Source of the DNA: Paramarasmius palmivorus | Lineage: Eukaryota; Basidiomycota; Agaricomycetes; Agaricales; Marasmiaceae | Assembly: GCA_037176845.1 (NCBI GenBank) | Contig: JAYKXP010000150.1 | Location: 1-64,000 of the forward strand | Direction: 5' to 3' | Length of the DNA stretch: 64,000 nucleotides | Part shown: one piece after another, positions 35,058-46,194 of the stretch | How positions within the stretch are numbered: the first letter of the stretch is position 1 | How the letters are laid out: every line of letters starts with the position of its first letter | Notes under the pieces: generated by a model | The model's database searches: none | Told to the model about the DNA's origin: nothing | The model's input: only the letters and a program-made list of their open reading frames with translations | Translations under genes and position numbers: made by a program

Positions 35058-37001
35058 ATGGCTGAGAAACACAAGGCTGCAAGACGCTCTGCTAGACAGT
35101 GGACAGGAGTTCAGTGCCCAGGCAACATATTTGGTGAACAAGCTGATCTAAATAATCCTGCGCAAGTACAGCAGAATGTTGACCGTCAGTCAGTTTGGAG
35201 AAAAGCCACAGGTAATACAGAGACTGGTCGCTCCAGCTCTATACCCAGGGCTAGAGGTCGCAAGGCTAAACCTCACAGAAAGGGCACTTCATGCGTTCCT
35301 GGCCCTAGTACCGCATCATCTCCATCTGACTACGACACGACTGGTCACGCTACAGCTGAATCCCTGATGCATAAACTATCCCAGGAAGGGGGAGTAGGGT
35401 TAGTGAATTTGCTCATTAATAAAGCGATTCCTAATCAAGACCTACCAAGTCCTTCTAATGTTCGAGAATGGACTTTCCAAGATATTGTGTGAATGCCTGA
35501 ATCACAGCAAAAGGAATGGAAGACTGCTTGCCGCGAAGAACTTGAAGCACTTTGCAAGCGTAAAGTCTTCGAACTTGTTGATCTTCCATCGGATCGCAAG
35601 ACTGTTAAGAACAGATGGGTATTTGACATCAAATCTGGTCGAAAGAAAGCTCAACTTGTAGCTAAAGGTTTTTCTCAAGTTGAAGGTGTAGATTTTGATG
35701 AAATCTTCTCACCAGTTGTTCGTTATGAGTCTGTTCACATGCTATTAGCACTAGCAGCACTCGAGAACTGGCATGTGTCCGCACTGGACGTCAAGAGTGC
35801 TTTCTTATATGACGAACTTGAAGAAGAAATCTACATGGAACAACCTAAAGGTTTTAAAGTCAAAGGCCAAGAACATAAAGTTCTACGCTTGCACTGAGCT
35901 ATCTATGGATTGAAACAAGCTGCACTTGTATGGTGGAGAGCACTAACTAAATTCATGAAGAAATTAGGCTTTAAATGTTTAGTTTCTGATGCAGGCATAT
36001 TCATCCATCATGATGATCAAGGACGTCTCGTAATTGCTATTATATACGTTGACGATGCCTTATTTATTGGACCTGATCCAAAATACGTTGCCCAAAAGAA
36101 AGCTGAATTCATGAAGAAATGGGAATGTCACGATCTTGGAGAAGCAAATGAATTCCTACATATGCACATTCGTTGAGATGGTAATAAAGTCTTAATTGAC
36201 CAAATCCCATATCTCAAGAAAGTGCTGCAACGTTTTGGAATGGAAAATGCTAAGGTAGCAAAGACACCTCTTCCTGCAGGCTATAATAAGCCAGTAGAAA
36301 ACAAAGAGTCTGTCGACCCTGCTATTTGCTCCAGATTTCAGTCAGTCATAGGGTCACTGCTATACATCATGTTAGGCACAAGACCTGATATTGCCTATGC
36401 TGTTATGAAGCTATCGCAATTCTCTGTGAATCCTTCAAAAGATCATCTCAGCAAAGCGCTATATATTTGCCGCTATCTTGCTGGAACATCAAACTATGCT
36501 TTAGTATATGATGGAAGATCAAATAAAGGATTGTTAGTGTACACAGACTCAGACTGGGCTGCTGATCCCATCAAGCGCCGTTCTGTGACTGGATACTTTT
36601 ATAAATTGGCAAATGGCATATTCTGTTGGCAATCTCATGCACAGAAGACTGTTGCCCTTTCTTCAACTGAAGCTGAATATATGGCTCTTTCAGACTGTAG
36701 CCATCAGGCTGCATGGATCAAATCTCCTCCCACAGAGCTTGGACTTCCAAATCCAGCTATACCTATCTGTGGAGACAACCAAGGCTCAATATTCATTGCC
36801 TCCAACCCTGTATAGGAATGCCGAACTAAGCATTTTGATATATGTTATCATTACATTCACAAATCTGTCGAGGATGGAAAGGTTGATCTGTTTTTCATAA
36901 ACGGAGATTATAATCCTGCTGATACGTTCACTAAGAATCTTGGTCATGTCAAGTTCTTGGAGTTCAGAAAGCATCTTGGGCTTGAGTTCTATACTCAATA
37001 A
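35058..37001 (+). pseudogene. Copia pol remnant: reverse transcriptase and RNase H
   Basis: A single frame from 35,058 to TAA 36,999, broken by TGA at 35,490, 35,895 and 36,174 (each fits CGA to TGA) and TAG at 36,813. The N-terminal 140 codons are a polar linker. RT follows: KTACREELEAL, RWVFDIKS, KGFSQVEGVDF, VVRYESV, DVKSAFL, AIYGLKQAA, and the intact active site YVDDALF (about 36,045). RNase H has TDSDWAADP, ALSSTEAEYMAL and the last Asp near ICGDNQGSI, ending NPADTFTKNLG. Gag, protease and integrase are absent and no 5' LTR is found. Confidence 0.93.
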
Positions 37002-37163
37002 GCTCGCTCACCGCAGCAAAGGACAAAACAACTCACAATGAAGAGGAACAAGAATACATCTAGATTCACAACACAGACCTAGCGATAATAGATGATGCCT
37101 TCACTTCCTTGTCCTCATATTCAGAGTCCTTCTACAATCCTAGCTGCACTTAGCGAGGGGGAG

Positions 37164-37373
37164 TGTTGAAACTATCTTTAGATTAAATTATATCCACTCT
37201 ATCTCTGAGCACCACTTGGAATTCCTTAGTCTTACTGTACGTACCACTTGGACTCCTATGCGGGTTACTTTTGTACATTAGTATATAAGCTAGTTGGTAT
37301 CTACTGGAATAGACAGTGCTTTACACACTACCAAGTCGCATATGCTTCTATCTCTCATCAGATATATTCATCA
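37164..37373 (+). repeat. 3' LTR of the copia remnant
   Basis: Starts TGTTGAAACTATC right after the polypurine tract GCGAGGGGGAG (37,153-37,163). The end at TTCATCA is a guess, since there is no second LTR to compare. The interval 37,374-37,619 holds no gene I can see. Confidence 0.6.
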
Positions 37374-37619
37374 GGTAAGCCTCAGTCAATCCACTGCCAC
37401 TATGGTAGGCTAGGCATATGCTTCGACAAAACCCTGCTAACGTATGTAATCGTAAGACCTATGGGAGCAAAGGATAAGGCTAGGCACTACCGTAAGTCCT
37501 AGACCAAACTCCTGCCACGCTTCAGCATGACCCTGTTTGGCCCACAAGGGTGTAGAGAGCATGTTTTAGCCTGTCCAGGCAATATCCTGGTAACCCCAGT
37601 GAGCCATGAGGCAATAGAA

Positions 37620-37735
37620 GTCGGCACTCCTTGGGGGCTCATACTAGTCCTTCTATAGCCATAATTCATGAATATTAAAGTGATAAAGGTGCAATAATGC
37701 GATTGAAAAGTAAGGTTTAAAAGTCAGGCATATTA
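37620..37735 (+). repeat. B-family right-end fragment
   Basis: Contains the CTCATACTAGTCCTTC block and ends GGCATATTA, followed by CCAC. It is cut off at the left. Confidence 0.65.
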
Positions 37736-37748
37736 CCACTTGAACCGT

Positions 37749-39410
37749 TAATACCACTTAGTTTCAGTGAAATCACCTAATACTATGACTGCTTTCAGTG
37801 TACAAAAGCACTCTACTGTGGCATAGTTGTGCAAGTGTGTTTCGGCGTGATCAGAGTTGCCGCGCTTAGAGATATCTACTCAAGCTTGGTCTCAAGAGAG
37901 GTAAAATCACTTCTATTCGTTGAAGTTCTAGGAAAGTACACCTGTATAGATGTGTAGTAGGGTTGTTCTTGCTTCTATAAGCTCAGAAATAAGATGCCAA
38001 GGGCTATATGAAGCTGATCTTGGTTCAATCTAAACTGCCTCGAGTGATCTGACTCTCTCTAAGGTAAAACTACAGCACAACTGCTGGAAAACAGCCACCA
38101 AAACTGCCTTCTATAAAGCACACAAGCAAGGAAGCTCAATTACCAAAACTGAGGCCTTCTCTACGATGCTAAAGTGTAACCCAACTGGTTAAAACACTTC
38201 CAGAACGTCACCAAAGATGAACTAGTATAAAGTTTCACTAATAGGAGAAGTGTAGAGCAATACACAAAGCCAACAACTTGGTCTTTATCGCGACCTCTCA
38301 AGTTCTTGTCTGCAGTAAGATCTCAAGTAGTCTTCTCAATAAGGCTAGGGCCTGACTTGGGTAGAGTTCTGATCAGACAATAGCAATCTATTTATACGAT
38401 AACCACATACAATGCGTAATGTGCAAGTGGGGGGCAGAATCCTCTGCAGTCCCCGTACATTTGGTGTCCTTTTTATACTGTCCAAGGTGAATAAACTAAA
38501 TAATAGGTAATCTGAGTCGGAATAACTGTGGAACGAGACAGAAAAGGGATGGAAACAGAGTCGGGAGAGAGATACAACGAGAAAATATACATATCAGGGA
38601 AATCTATAGGTCACAACATCCATATATGGTGCAAATAGTGTGATGATTGAGTGATAACACTCTATTTTAAGGTACAGGAGTTGAATCCTGGCCAACAGGT
38701 AGGCATTTAGCCTTTATAAAATTTTCTTTTCCATGCACCAAGCACTTTTCCACCAATCAGAGGCCTGGCAAGGTCCTCCCGAGCTCCTCATCACTCAACA
38801 CCATTCCTCCACATAATACTGCCTCTAAATTTTCTTATCCACTCCATGTGGATGTGTTCCAATAAGGTATATCAGAGGGAATCTGCTTCCACCACTGTAA
38901 CAACAGTTTGAACAGCTTTGCCTCCGCTCCAATCAATAGGTTCAACTTTGGCCAACAGGTCTCTAGACTCTTGCTGTAGCTGGCATTGGTGATTTCCAAT
39001 CAGTTTCCCCCTCTGCCATCAGTCCTGAGTGATGCCTGAGCCAGTATAACTCTCTGGTATGTATGAAGGGGTAATCTAACTTGAAAGTATCCCTTTGGTG
39101 TGTCCAGTAGGTGATCTAGGCGTAGTCCATAGTGAATTCACTTATGGACCTTCTCCCTACAGTTTTCAGGAGGTGATTGTACTTCGACAACCACTGGTAG
39201 AAGTAATAGTGGTGGTCAGATACCCATGTGGCGCGTACCATGTACCAGGATCCACTAATATAACCACCTAAAACACCTTCCATCCAATGACTAGCTATTC
39301 AGGGCTCATACTAGTCCTTCTATAACCATTATGGGTTTATGCAACAATGATAAGGTGCAAAACTAGCATATTTGCATTTGAAAATGAAGTGATTAAAGTC
39401 AGGTGTATCA
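37749..39410 (+). repeat. B2 repeat, complete copy
   Basis: 1,662 bp, starts TAATACCACTTAG and ends AGGTGTATCA. Flanked by CCGT (37,745-37,748) and CTGT (39,411-39,414), the same target with one CpG change. It is the inverted match of 9281-10,940. Confidence 0.88.
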
Positions 39411-39870
39411 CTGTCTAAGAGTTTGAGTTGCACGGGAGGTATCTGCTCTGTGGGAATAGAGTATTTACAGATGTAGCCACTATCTATGAAACAGTGGGAG
39501 GATCTGGAATTTACTAGAGCAAGCAAATGAAGGAGTAGGGATTGGAAAGGGGAAGAACAAGAAGTAGAAGGTTCGGATGCAGACAATATATCTAAAGTAA
39601 TATTACAAGACAAGGGAACGTGTAAAGACTGGCTAGAGAGAGCAGCTGCATTGAGGGTGACTCGGCCATTCTGGAGTTTGCCTTCAAGCCACGAAGGAAG
39701 TGACTTTGACTGATTGCCGGACCCAGACTTGGGTGAGGAAGAGGAAGAAGATAAAGATGATCCAGTGTGAGGGTACCAGAATGAAATCGCTGAAAAACAG
39801 TCGTTTTGACACTAATTGTTGTGTTCAGAATCACACCTAGTAGTGCGCATATGACGAAGAATAAGATAGG
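39411..39870 (-). pseudogene. Gypsy gag-protease remnant
   Basis: The minus strand reads [27 protein letters not shown], then the protease core [13 protein letters not shown] and [10 protein letters not shown]. In related gypsy elements the core is DSGSSHCFID, so the catalytic Asp is changed to Asn and a Gly to Arg. After KLLD the B2 copy interrupts; the missing codons (GSSG) are found at 37,736-37,748. Reading frames shift near 39,790. Confidence 0.7.
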
Positions 39871-41200
39871 CATGCATTGTGTGGTGAATACTAGCTACGT
39901 GTGCATAGACGTTGATGTCGTCATTAGCCCTATATGATTGTGCTAGGATACGCGTCGAAACCTGTAGACCGTATCCATACTCTATTATCAGGCTGGAACC
40001 TTATGAGGACATGCTACTGTACATGGTAGACTTCCTAGTAGGTCATATGGCTACACTACACTCGCACTATGGGACATATGAGATGGGATAGTGAACGAGG
40101 ACCAACTACCACAGCGTAGAAGGACCCTAGGGGATGAATCAGAGCTATATACCAAATACGGTAGAAGCTGGAGGTGTGAGTCACCCTCGAGAACAAAGTT
40201 GCCTGGATTAGAAATGTCTGAGTAACCAGGTCATCAATATGAGGACCATATGGGAGTTTAACAGTTTTCCAATATTGATTGGAATATCCCTGGAGCTTTG
40301 AGTTGGCATTCCTACTGCTAGTACAGACACTAGTGAGGGACATATAGTCCTATAGCAAGGAAATAGATAGGATTCTGTTCCAGGACTGTTCTAGGACATA
40401 GAAAATATAATATAGAATAATGAGGGCACAGAGCCTACCTTCCTCGGATACAAATCCGAAGTGTTTCAGTCGAGATCGGACTCCTAGCAAGTTCTGAGCG
40501 GAATAACTATGTCCTAGCACCGATATCCAAAATGCACCATGCAGAACAGCACCTCTGCACACCATTTCCTAGCAACCAAAAAGTAATATTACTCGCAGTC
40601 CTGCAAAATAATGTCGAATTCCGACCAATATATATCCAAACCTTCCTTTTCTGGTAGAGACTTACTTCATATGGACAGAATTCTCTCCTTGTTCTCATTT
40701 CTTGCATAGTTACTCTTACTTTATCGTGTCCACTTTCACTTATATGTAAAATATGTATGCTCGCAGGTATATAAGCAGCAGGGTTTCCCCTAGAAAGCTC
40801 TCAAGCAATTACCCCGCTATATACATAGCCCTAGTGCACAAATAGCAGAGTTCCTGTCTTCTATCATTGACCATAGAGGCGATGTGTGCTTAGAAAATTA
40901 ACTTAGAAAATAAACCTTTGAAAAGCCCTTCTCTATATTGAACTAGAGTCATGAAATTAGAACTTTGAGATACCCATAGGACAGAGCTAGTTCATCTAGA
41001 CTCTTTGGATAGGATTGATTGTTTCAGGACTAGTGTGGAGCCCCACTAGCTTATAGGTGGCCTGGTTGTCGTGCTAGTTCAACTAGTGTAACCAGTGCCT
41101 TTCATAGGAACAATAGGTCTTTACCCTTGTCGGGTTCGATAGGTTATTTTGTGTCATAGGAACATATAGGAATAGTTTTAGATAGGTTTATAGGTTGGCT
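39871..41200. other. Unclassified repeat-like sequence
   Basis: No convincing gene. The GGACTAGTGTGGAGCCCCACTAGC block near 41,030 resembles the subterminal motif of the B families, so this may be another diverged member. Confidence 0.35.
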
Positions 41201-41412
41201 CGCGTTGTCTTGATCATATCGAGACTACATTATCATATTATATTGTTTCATTCATTGCTTGTACACTTCCCTTGTGTCCTAGTGATTTGTAGACGTTCAA
41301 CTAGTGTGCTAGTTGGTTTCTTGTGTCAATTGTACGGATCCTTTGACAACATCAAACCCCGCTCACACAACTTGGCATATATATTTCGCTCATACACAAG
41401 TGTTTTATAAGC
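41201..41412. repeat. R2 repeat end, cutting the gypsy gag
   Basis: The block from TGTACACTTCCC (about 41,265) to TTATAAGCCTCA (41,412) recurs inverted at 57,483-57,640. The gypsy gag coding sequence stops exactly at its edge. Confidence 0.65.
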
Positions 41413-42868
41413 CTCACACCAGAAGGTTTGGATGAAGAAGAGCTGGAGGAGGTGCCAGAGCCACCACCCAAAGACGAGCTCTTGCCTTTACCAGAATCTG
41501 AACTGGTGCCAGACTTTGAACTGGAAGTCTGGGCAGTCCCTTTCACTTGTCCCTTCTCGCTCAGGCGAGCCCAGTGACGGTTATCCATAGTACGAGCGAG
41601 GGTATGGAGTGCGATGAATGTATCAGGCCTACTGGCTCTTGTAACATTGTCCTTGAGTTGGTCAGGAAGACCATGGTAGTACTGGTAGGTGTATGCGTTT
41701 TCGCCCCAGTCAAGTTCAGTGATGGTATCCTGGAATTTCAGGTTGTAGGTATGGATGTGGTCGAATTCACCCATCTTGAGGGTGCAAAGACTCTCCTTGC
41801 ACTCCTCTTGTATGTTTTGAGGTCCGAAGTTGTCAATGAATTCCTCTAGAAACACGGACCAGCTGCCCATCCAGAGTGGCTGATCACCTAGACAATGTCT
41901 GAGGATATCGTGCTGAAACCACTTGGCAGTGTTGCCATGGAGGAAGGAAAGTGTGAAACAGATTTTGGCGGGAGAGTTGCAGAAGATATCTGGCTGATCA
42001 TTGAAATGAAGAGTAAGGGACACACACCAGGGTTTGAGTTGTTTGGGGTTACTACTGTCGAAAGTATCGGGATCCTTGAGTTTGGACTTAGTGTGAGGCT
42101 TGTCCTGAGGGGCACCCATGACGCGCGCCATGAGGGCAGAGAGCAACTTAGTAATATCAGTGAAGGTGTTGAAGTGATTGTTGTCCTCAGGAAGATTCCT
42201 CAGTGGATTTGGACCACCAGGAGGACCTCCACCACCACCACCAGGATCACTCCTGTCTTCATTGTTGCTGGAACTGTTTCCGTCATCACGGGTAAGTCTG
42301 TTCCTTTGCCTGTGTCTCCAGCGGCATTGTCATTCCCACCGTCCACCTCCCCTGAGACATCCAGATGAGTAACTCTGCCGGCTGTACCAGAGCCTTCTCC
42401 ATGCCTGCTTTGCCTCCTGGGTTCCAGTGTATGAGGCCCAGAAGCCCTCGTTCCCGCAGGAGAGACTAAGGGAGCAGGAGGATTAGAGGATAGGGAATAA
42501 TGATTAACAGAGTTGGCCGACAAGTACAACTGTCTCTTGCGGTGTGGAGTAGATTGTAGGAGGTGGGCTGTAATGGAGCCTTCCTTGAGAATGCATTGGA
42601 GGTCTGCATTGGTCTGAGGCTCCTCAGGCAACTTGTTACAGAGTGAGTTGATAATGAGGTCGCCCTGCGTTACGAAGGTATTAGCTTTGCGTGCAGCTCA
42701 TGTGACCTTTCCAATTGCAGCAGGGATGCCTTGAGCTCGGTGATTAGCTCAGTTGTCATGCGAAGTTGCCATGTGGGATGTAGGTTTAAGGGTGAGGGAA
42801 GTGATGGGAATTTTGTTGCGATATTTGAAGTTGATGTGTGGACGATAGTTGAAGTCGGTATGGGACAT
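41413..42868 (-). pseudogene. Gypsy gag, 3' part lost
   Basis: Minus strand; start ATG at 42,868, only 26 bp after the LTR. N-terminal part has two TGA codons (HDN-stop and KVT-stop-AARKANTF, both before Ala), the second fitting CGA to TGA. Then FVTQGDLIINSLCNKLPEEPQTN, a Ser/Pro-rich segment, a frameshift near 42,290, a poly-Gly stretch, and the retrotransposon gag core (KPWCVSLTLHFND, GNTAKWFQHD, FIDNFG, LPDQLKD; about 42,100-41,620) followed by a Ser/Gly-rich tail. No zinc knuckle or protease remains. The LTR is the same family as that of the gypsy element ending at 30,540, so this may be the gag that element lost. Confidence 0.85.
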
Positions 42869-42893
42869 AGAGCAACAGTTCGAAGTAGAATAC

Positions 42894-43410
42894 TGTTAGG
42901 ACTGTGCAAGAAGAGAACAAGAGAGCACAGCCGACGATGGACAGAACATCATACAAGAGGAAGACCGTGTGAGGAGAGTTATCGCTGAAGCTATTGGCAA
43001 CAGCACTGATGCACTATGCAGGAGGAGAGCACACGAGGAAGATGCCTCATATGGAGAGAAAGAGAGATGGCAGAGACCAAGTGTCTCGGCCGTAGAGCAA
43101 GAGGATGATAGAGATGAGAGTAGCAGAGAACAACATTAATTTTCTACTTGAGTTACTCAGTATAATACATCTAGTTTATATACTATGGATATATGCGGGC
43201 ACTTAGGTATCATGTGTAGTCCATGTGGTATATGTGTCAAGAAGGCACAGCAAGAAAGCGGAGATTATAACAATGTGGAATAGTGTAAGCGGAATGAGAT
43301 GGAAATGAAAAGTACATTACCGACATACGTTGGCCAAGGGAAAGTTGAAGGTGTAGAGAGGTAGAGGCTGTTCACACAGAATGATACAGCCAAGTTGCAT
43401 GGACGTAACA
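42894..43410 (-). repeat. Gypsy 5' LTR
   Basis: 517 bp; on the minus strand it starts TGTTACGTCCATGC and ends CAGTCCTAACA. The first 186 bp match 30,355-30,540. Gene W sequence begins immediately at 43,411, so the element landed in that gene. Confidence 0.82.
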
Positions 43411-45767
43411 CTGCCCCTCTATCTCTTGCACCAGATGTCAACATCCAATCCTATCCAGATGCCATCATCCAACACTGGTCTAGGACCTTGTACCACATGT
43501 CCAGCCCACACATGTGGGTGGTTTTACCCAAGTTATACAGTGAGTTATCCCCCCTTTTTCATGTCACCCTTTTTCTTACATTTTACATCAGACCTCAGGA
43601 TCTAGCAACATGTTGTGCCTATGTGGCCATCATGACAACACCCATGCTCAGACGCCACCAGCCCTCCAAGCTCAAGGCTGGCCTCTAGAATATAGAGGTC
43701 CTATTCCAATGGTGGGATGTACAGGTTTTGTAGGAGTAAGTGTTTCTATCTTTCAGGTTCAATGTCAGTGAAGATTGGCTGACTTGTTGGTCTCTTAGAC
43801 TGCATACAATCCCAATGACCGTTGCAAAGCTTGCCGTTACAAGTGGCAAGCACATGGCCCCCTCCTGGAACCAGTTATTCCTCAACCTCTGGACAAACAC
43901 AAGGATTCTTCAACACTTCCTTTAGAACTCCCACACCCTCTCAAGTCTCTACTACTGCAACCACCGGTAGTGCTTCGTCTTCTCCCACCCTTCCATCTGC
44001 AGGCCATGTTGCTAGCATAAGACCTGCTGGTCCTCTAATTACTTTAACCCAGTGGAACAATCCGACTATGCCCTCACTGAGTGGAAGTACTGCTTCCCGG
44101 TGGGAAGAAGCCATTGTACAACACTGAGGACCCGAATGACCCAATGCATTTGCCACCAATTCTGCTGTCTTTGTCTCCAGTGGTCCATCTAGACCAGTAG
44201 CACAACAAGGACAATGCAGACCCTACAACGCTGTGGCTACTAGCAGGGGGGTTAGAGCTCCAGCAGTACAGGATCTATACTTCGGTATCACTTTGTGGCC
44301 ACATGCTCTGGTAAGTTTGTTACCTATCAGTTTTTTACTTTACAGAAGCTAAAGAGTTCTTTACAGCATGATCTTGGTATACATGACTACCAGGGATGGT
44401 CAGCACCTACAAAGATTTGACAAGGATTTTGTGAACCACACCACCCAACAAGAACACATTAGGGCCAAGGGACTGGAGTTTGGCATCACTTTGAGCTCTG
44501 TGGATCCTCCAGAGGTCAACCTCCAAAAGGTTGAGGAGGCGATCCAGTCATTACAGCAAAACGGCATCGAACTTCCAATGTCTCCAAATTCCAACAACAC
44601 TCACAGGCTGTGGGGATTGCTCACTCCTGGAAATGAGCCGGTGACTGTGGGAGCTCAATGCATATACAACCATTACTCTGCCACAGATCACACTGATTGG
44701 TGGAGTCTGCTGAATCTCCTCAGGCTAGCCTGCAAGGATTGGCCAGTTCCACAGCCTCTTCCACCTCAGCGCCCTTTTGACCATTACTTATTCATTGTTG
44801 AGTCTTTTTACCTCTGATAATAAAAGATTATCACTGACGGATAAGCATAGCACCTCTTTTTGGGTGCTTGCATGTCCGAAGACACCCTTGTGTGGTTTTA
44901 AGGATTCTGTATGGGCTGGACACCACTAACCCCTCACAAAATGTCTGGCCTATGGATCGTCATATTGCAGGCAAAGATGGCTGCCCTACTGAGCAAGGAA
45001 GTGTGTCTAGCTCAGGGCCTTCAGACCCAAGTTCTTCAAGTGCCTCATCATCCCAATCTCTATTGATAAGGGGAAGGTCTGACTCCATGGAAGTGCGTGT
45101 TCTGTTCTTATTAGAATAAGACACCAGCTAATTGATATTGGTTTCTCTTCAGGTTGAGGCTTTGCTAAACCAGCCTACTCCATCCAGATGACATTCAGAT
45201 GGACCTCCAGATCATTCACTGACACCTTCTCCTCCTCCTCGATCCCCTTCTCCTGAGCTTTGTCCAACAAACTGGTTGGAATTTGCAGAGGTTACCCAGG
45301 AGGCCTTGGGCATTCTGATGAGGATATCTTCATTAAAGTGGGAACTAGATGCCGCAGAGAATGCCAGTGTTGACGATGCTGTTGATGTTCTGTACAACTA
45401 CCTCTACTTGTGCTTTGCCCCCAGATCATTCACACCAAAGGTGGTGCCCAATGTGGTTCTAGAAGGAGCTGACCTGCCTATCCAATATCTTCTATCCACA
45501 GAGGATACTGTAAATGTGATCATGTGAGTTTGGAGTGATGGCTCTTTGTGACTCTGAGGATGAGGCTGAATCACTTGTCTGTAGGCAACAAGGTCAAGGA
45601 CTGGCTCCTACTTGCGAGCTCTTCAGTGTGGCTGCACATCGCATGTTACAAGACCCTGGTTTCTGGGACTCTACTGTGGAAGGGTTTATCACCCTGAATC
45701 TCACCATTCCCCATAACAACAAACACTTGTTACAGGCAAAAGTCTATGGTGCCCTGACGCTTGTTCA
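43411..45767 (+). pseudogene. Gene W, first part: decayed multi-exon gene
   Basis: Not recognised. Readable pieces in order: IIQHWSRTLYHMSSPHMW and FYIRPQDLATCCAYVAI (43,450-43,680), an intron near 43,736-43,799, a short cysteine motif NPNDRCKACRYKW (about 43,810), a Ser/Thr/Pro-rich stretch, LYFGITLWPHAL (about 44,270), an intron, then the longest open stretch 44,368-44,817 (DKDFVNHTTQQEHIRAKGLEFG, LWGLLTPGNEPVTVG, DHTDWWSLLNLLRL), and later exons at 45,276-45,525 and 45,570-45,767 (FWDSTVEGFITLNLTIPHNN). TGAs at 44,125 and 44,137 fit CGA to TGA and a 2-bp frame change lies near 43,688. A solo LTR cuts the last exon. Confidence 0.55.
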
Positions 45768-46189
45768 TGTTGAATGAAGTGATGAAGTTGATGAAACACT
45801 TCTTCAACACTAAGTCCAACAAAATATACAAAGTCTGCTTTGGCACTCTAATTATGCTTGTTCTACTGCACATACACTTGCATTCATGTTTATTTATCTT
45901 TTACTTTACTTATTGAACCTACCTATGGTGTATGGGCATGTAGGAGTATGTAAAACGCGTATTTTTGCATTAGTGGATGGTGTTTTAACGCCTCGAGCGT
46001 TTCGCGTCACAATAGGTACAAACAAACAGTAATTACTTACATGTCACAGAGAGTTGACACTTGAAACACATTTTCAATACAAAAGTTACTATTATCAACA
46101 CTTTTGGGTGATCACAGTCAATTGCATTGAGTTCTAGTCATTCTTATTGATCAGTTATAACTGGTAATACTTTGATATAGATTCTAACA
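45768..46189. repeat. Solo LTR with 5-bp target duplication
   Basis: Starts TGTTGAATGAAG and ends GATTCTAACA (422 bp). GTTCA lies on both sides (45,763-45,767 and 46,190-46,194). Same family as 48,982-49,341 and 57,013-57,410. It interrupts gene W. Confidence 0.9.
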
Positions 46190-46194
46190 GTTCA

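Noticed and set aside
37748..39410. B2 copies read as large LTRs because they contain TATA-like words
   Set aside because: Their ends are not TG...CA and the duplication is 4 bp with inverted tips, which fits a TIR element better.
42178..42372. Plus-strand Pro-rich ORF
   Set aside because: It is the complement of the poly-Gly segment of the gypsy gag.
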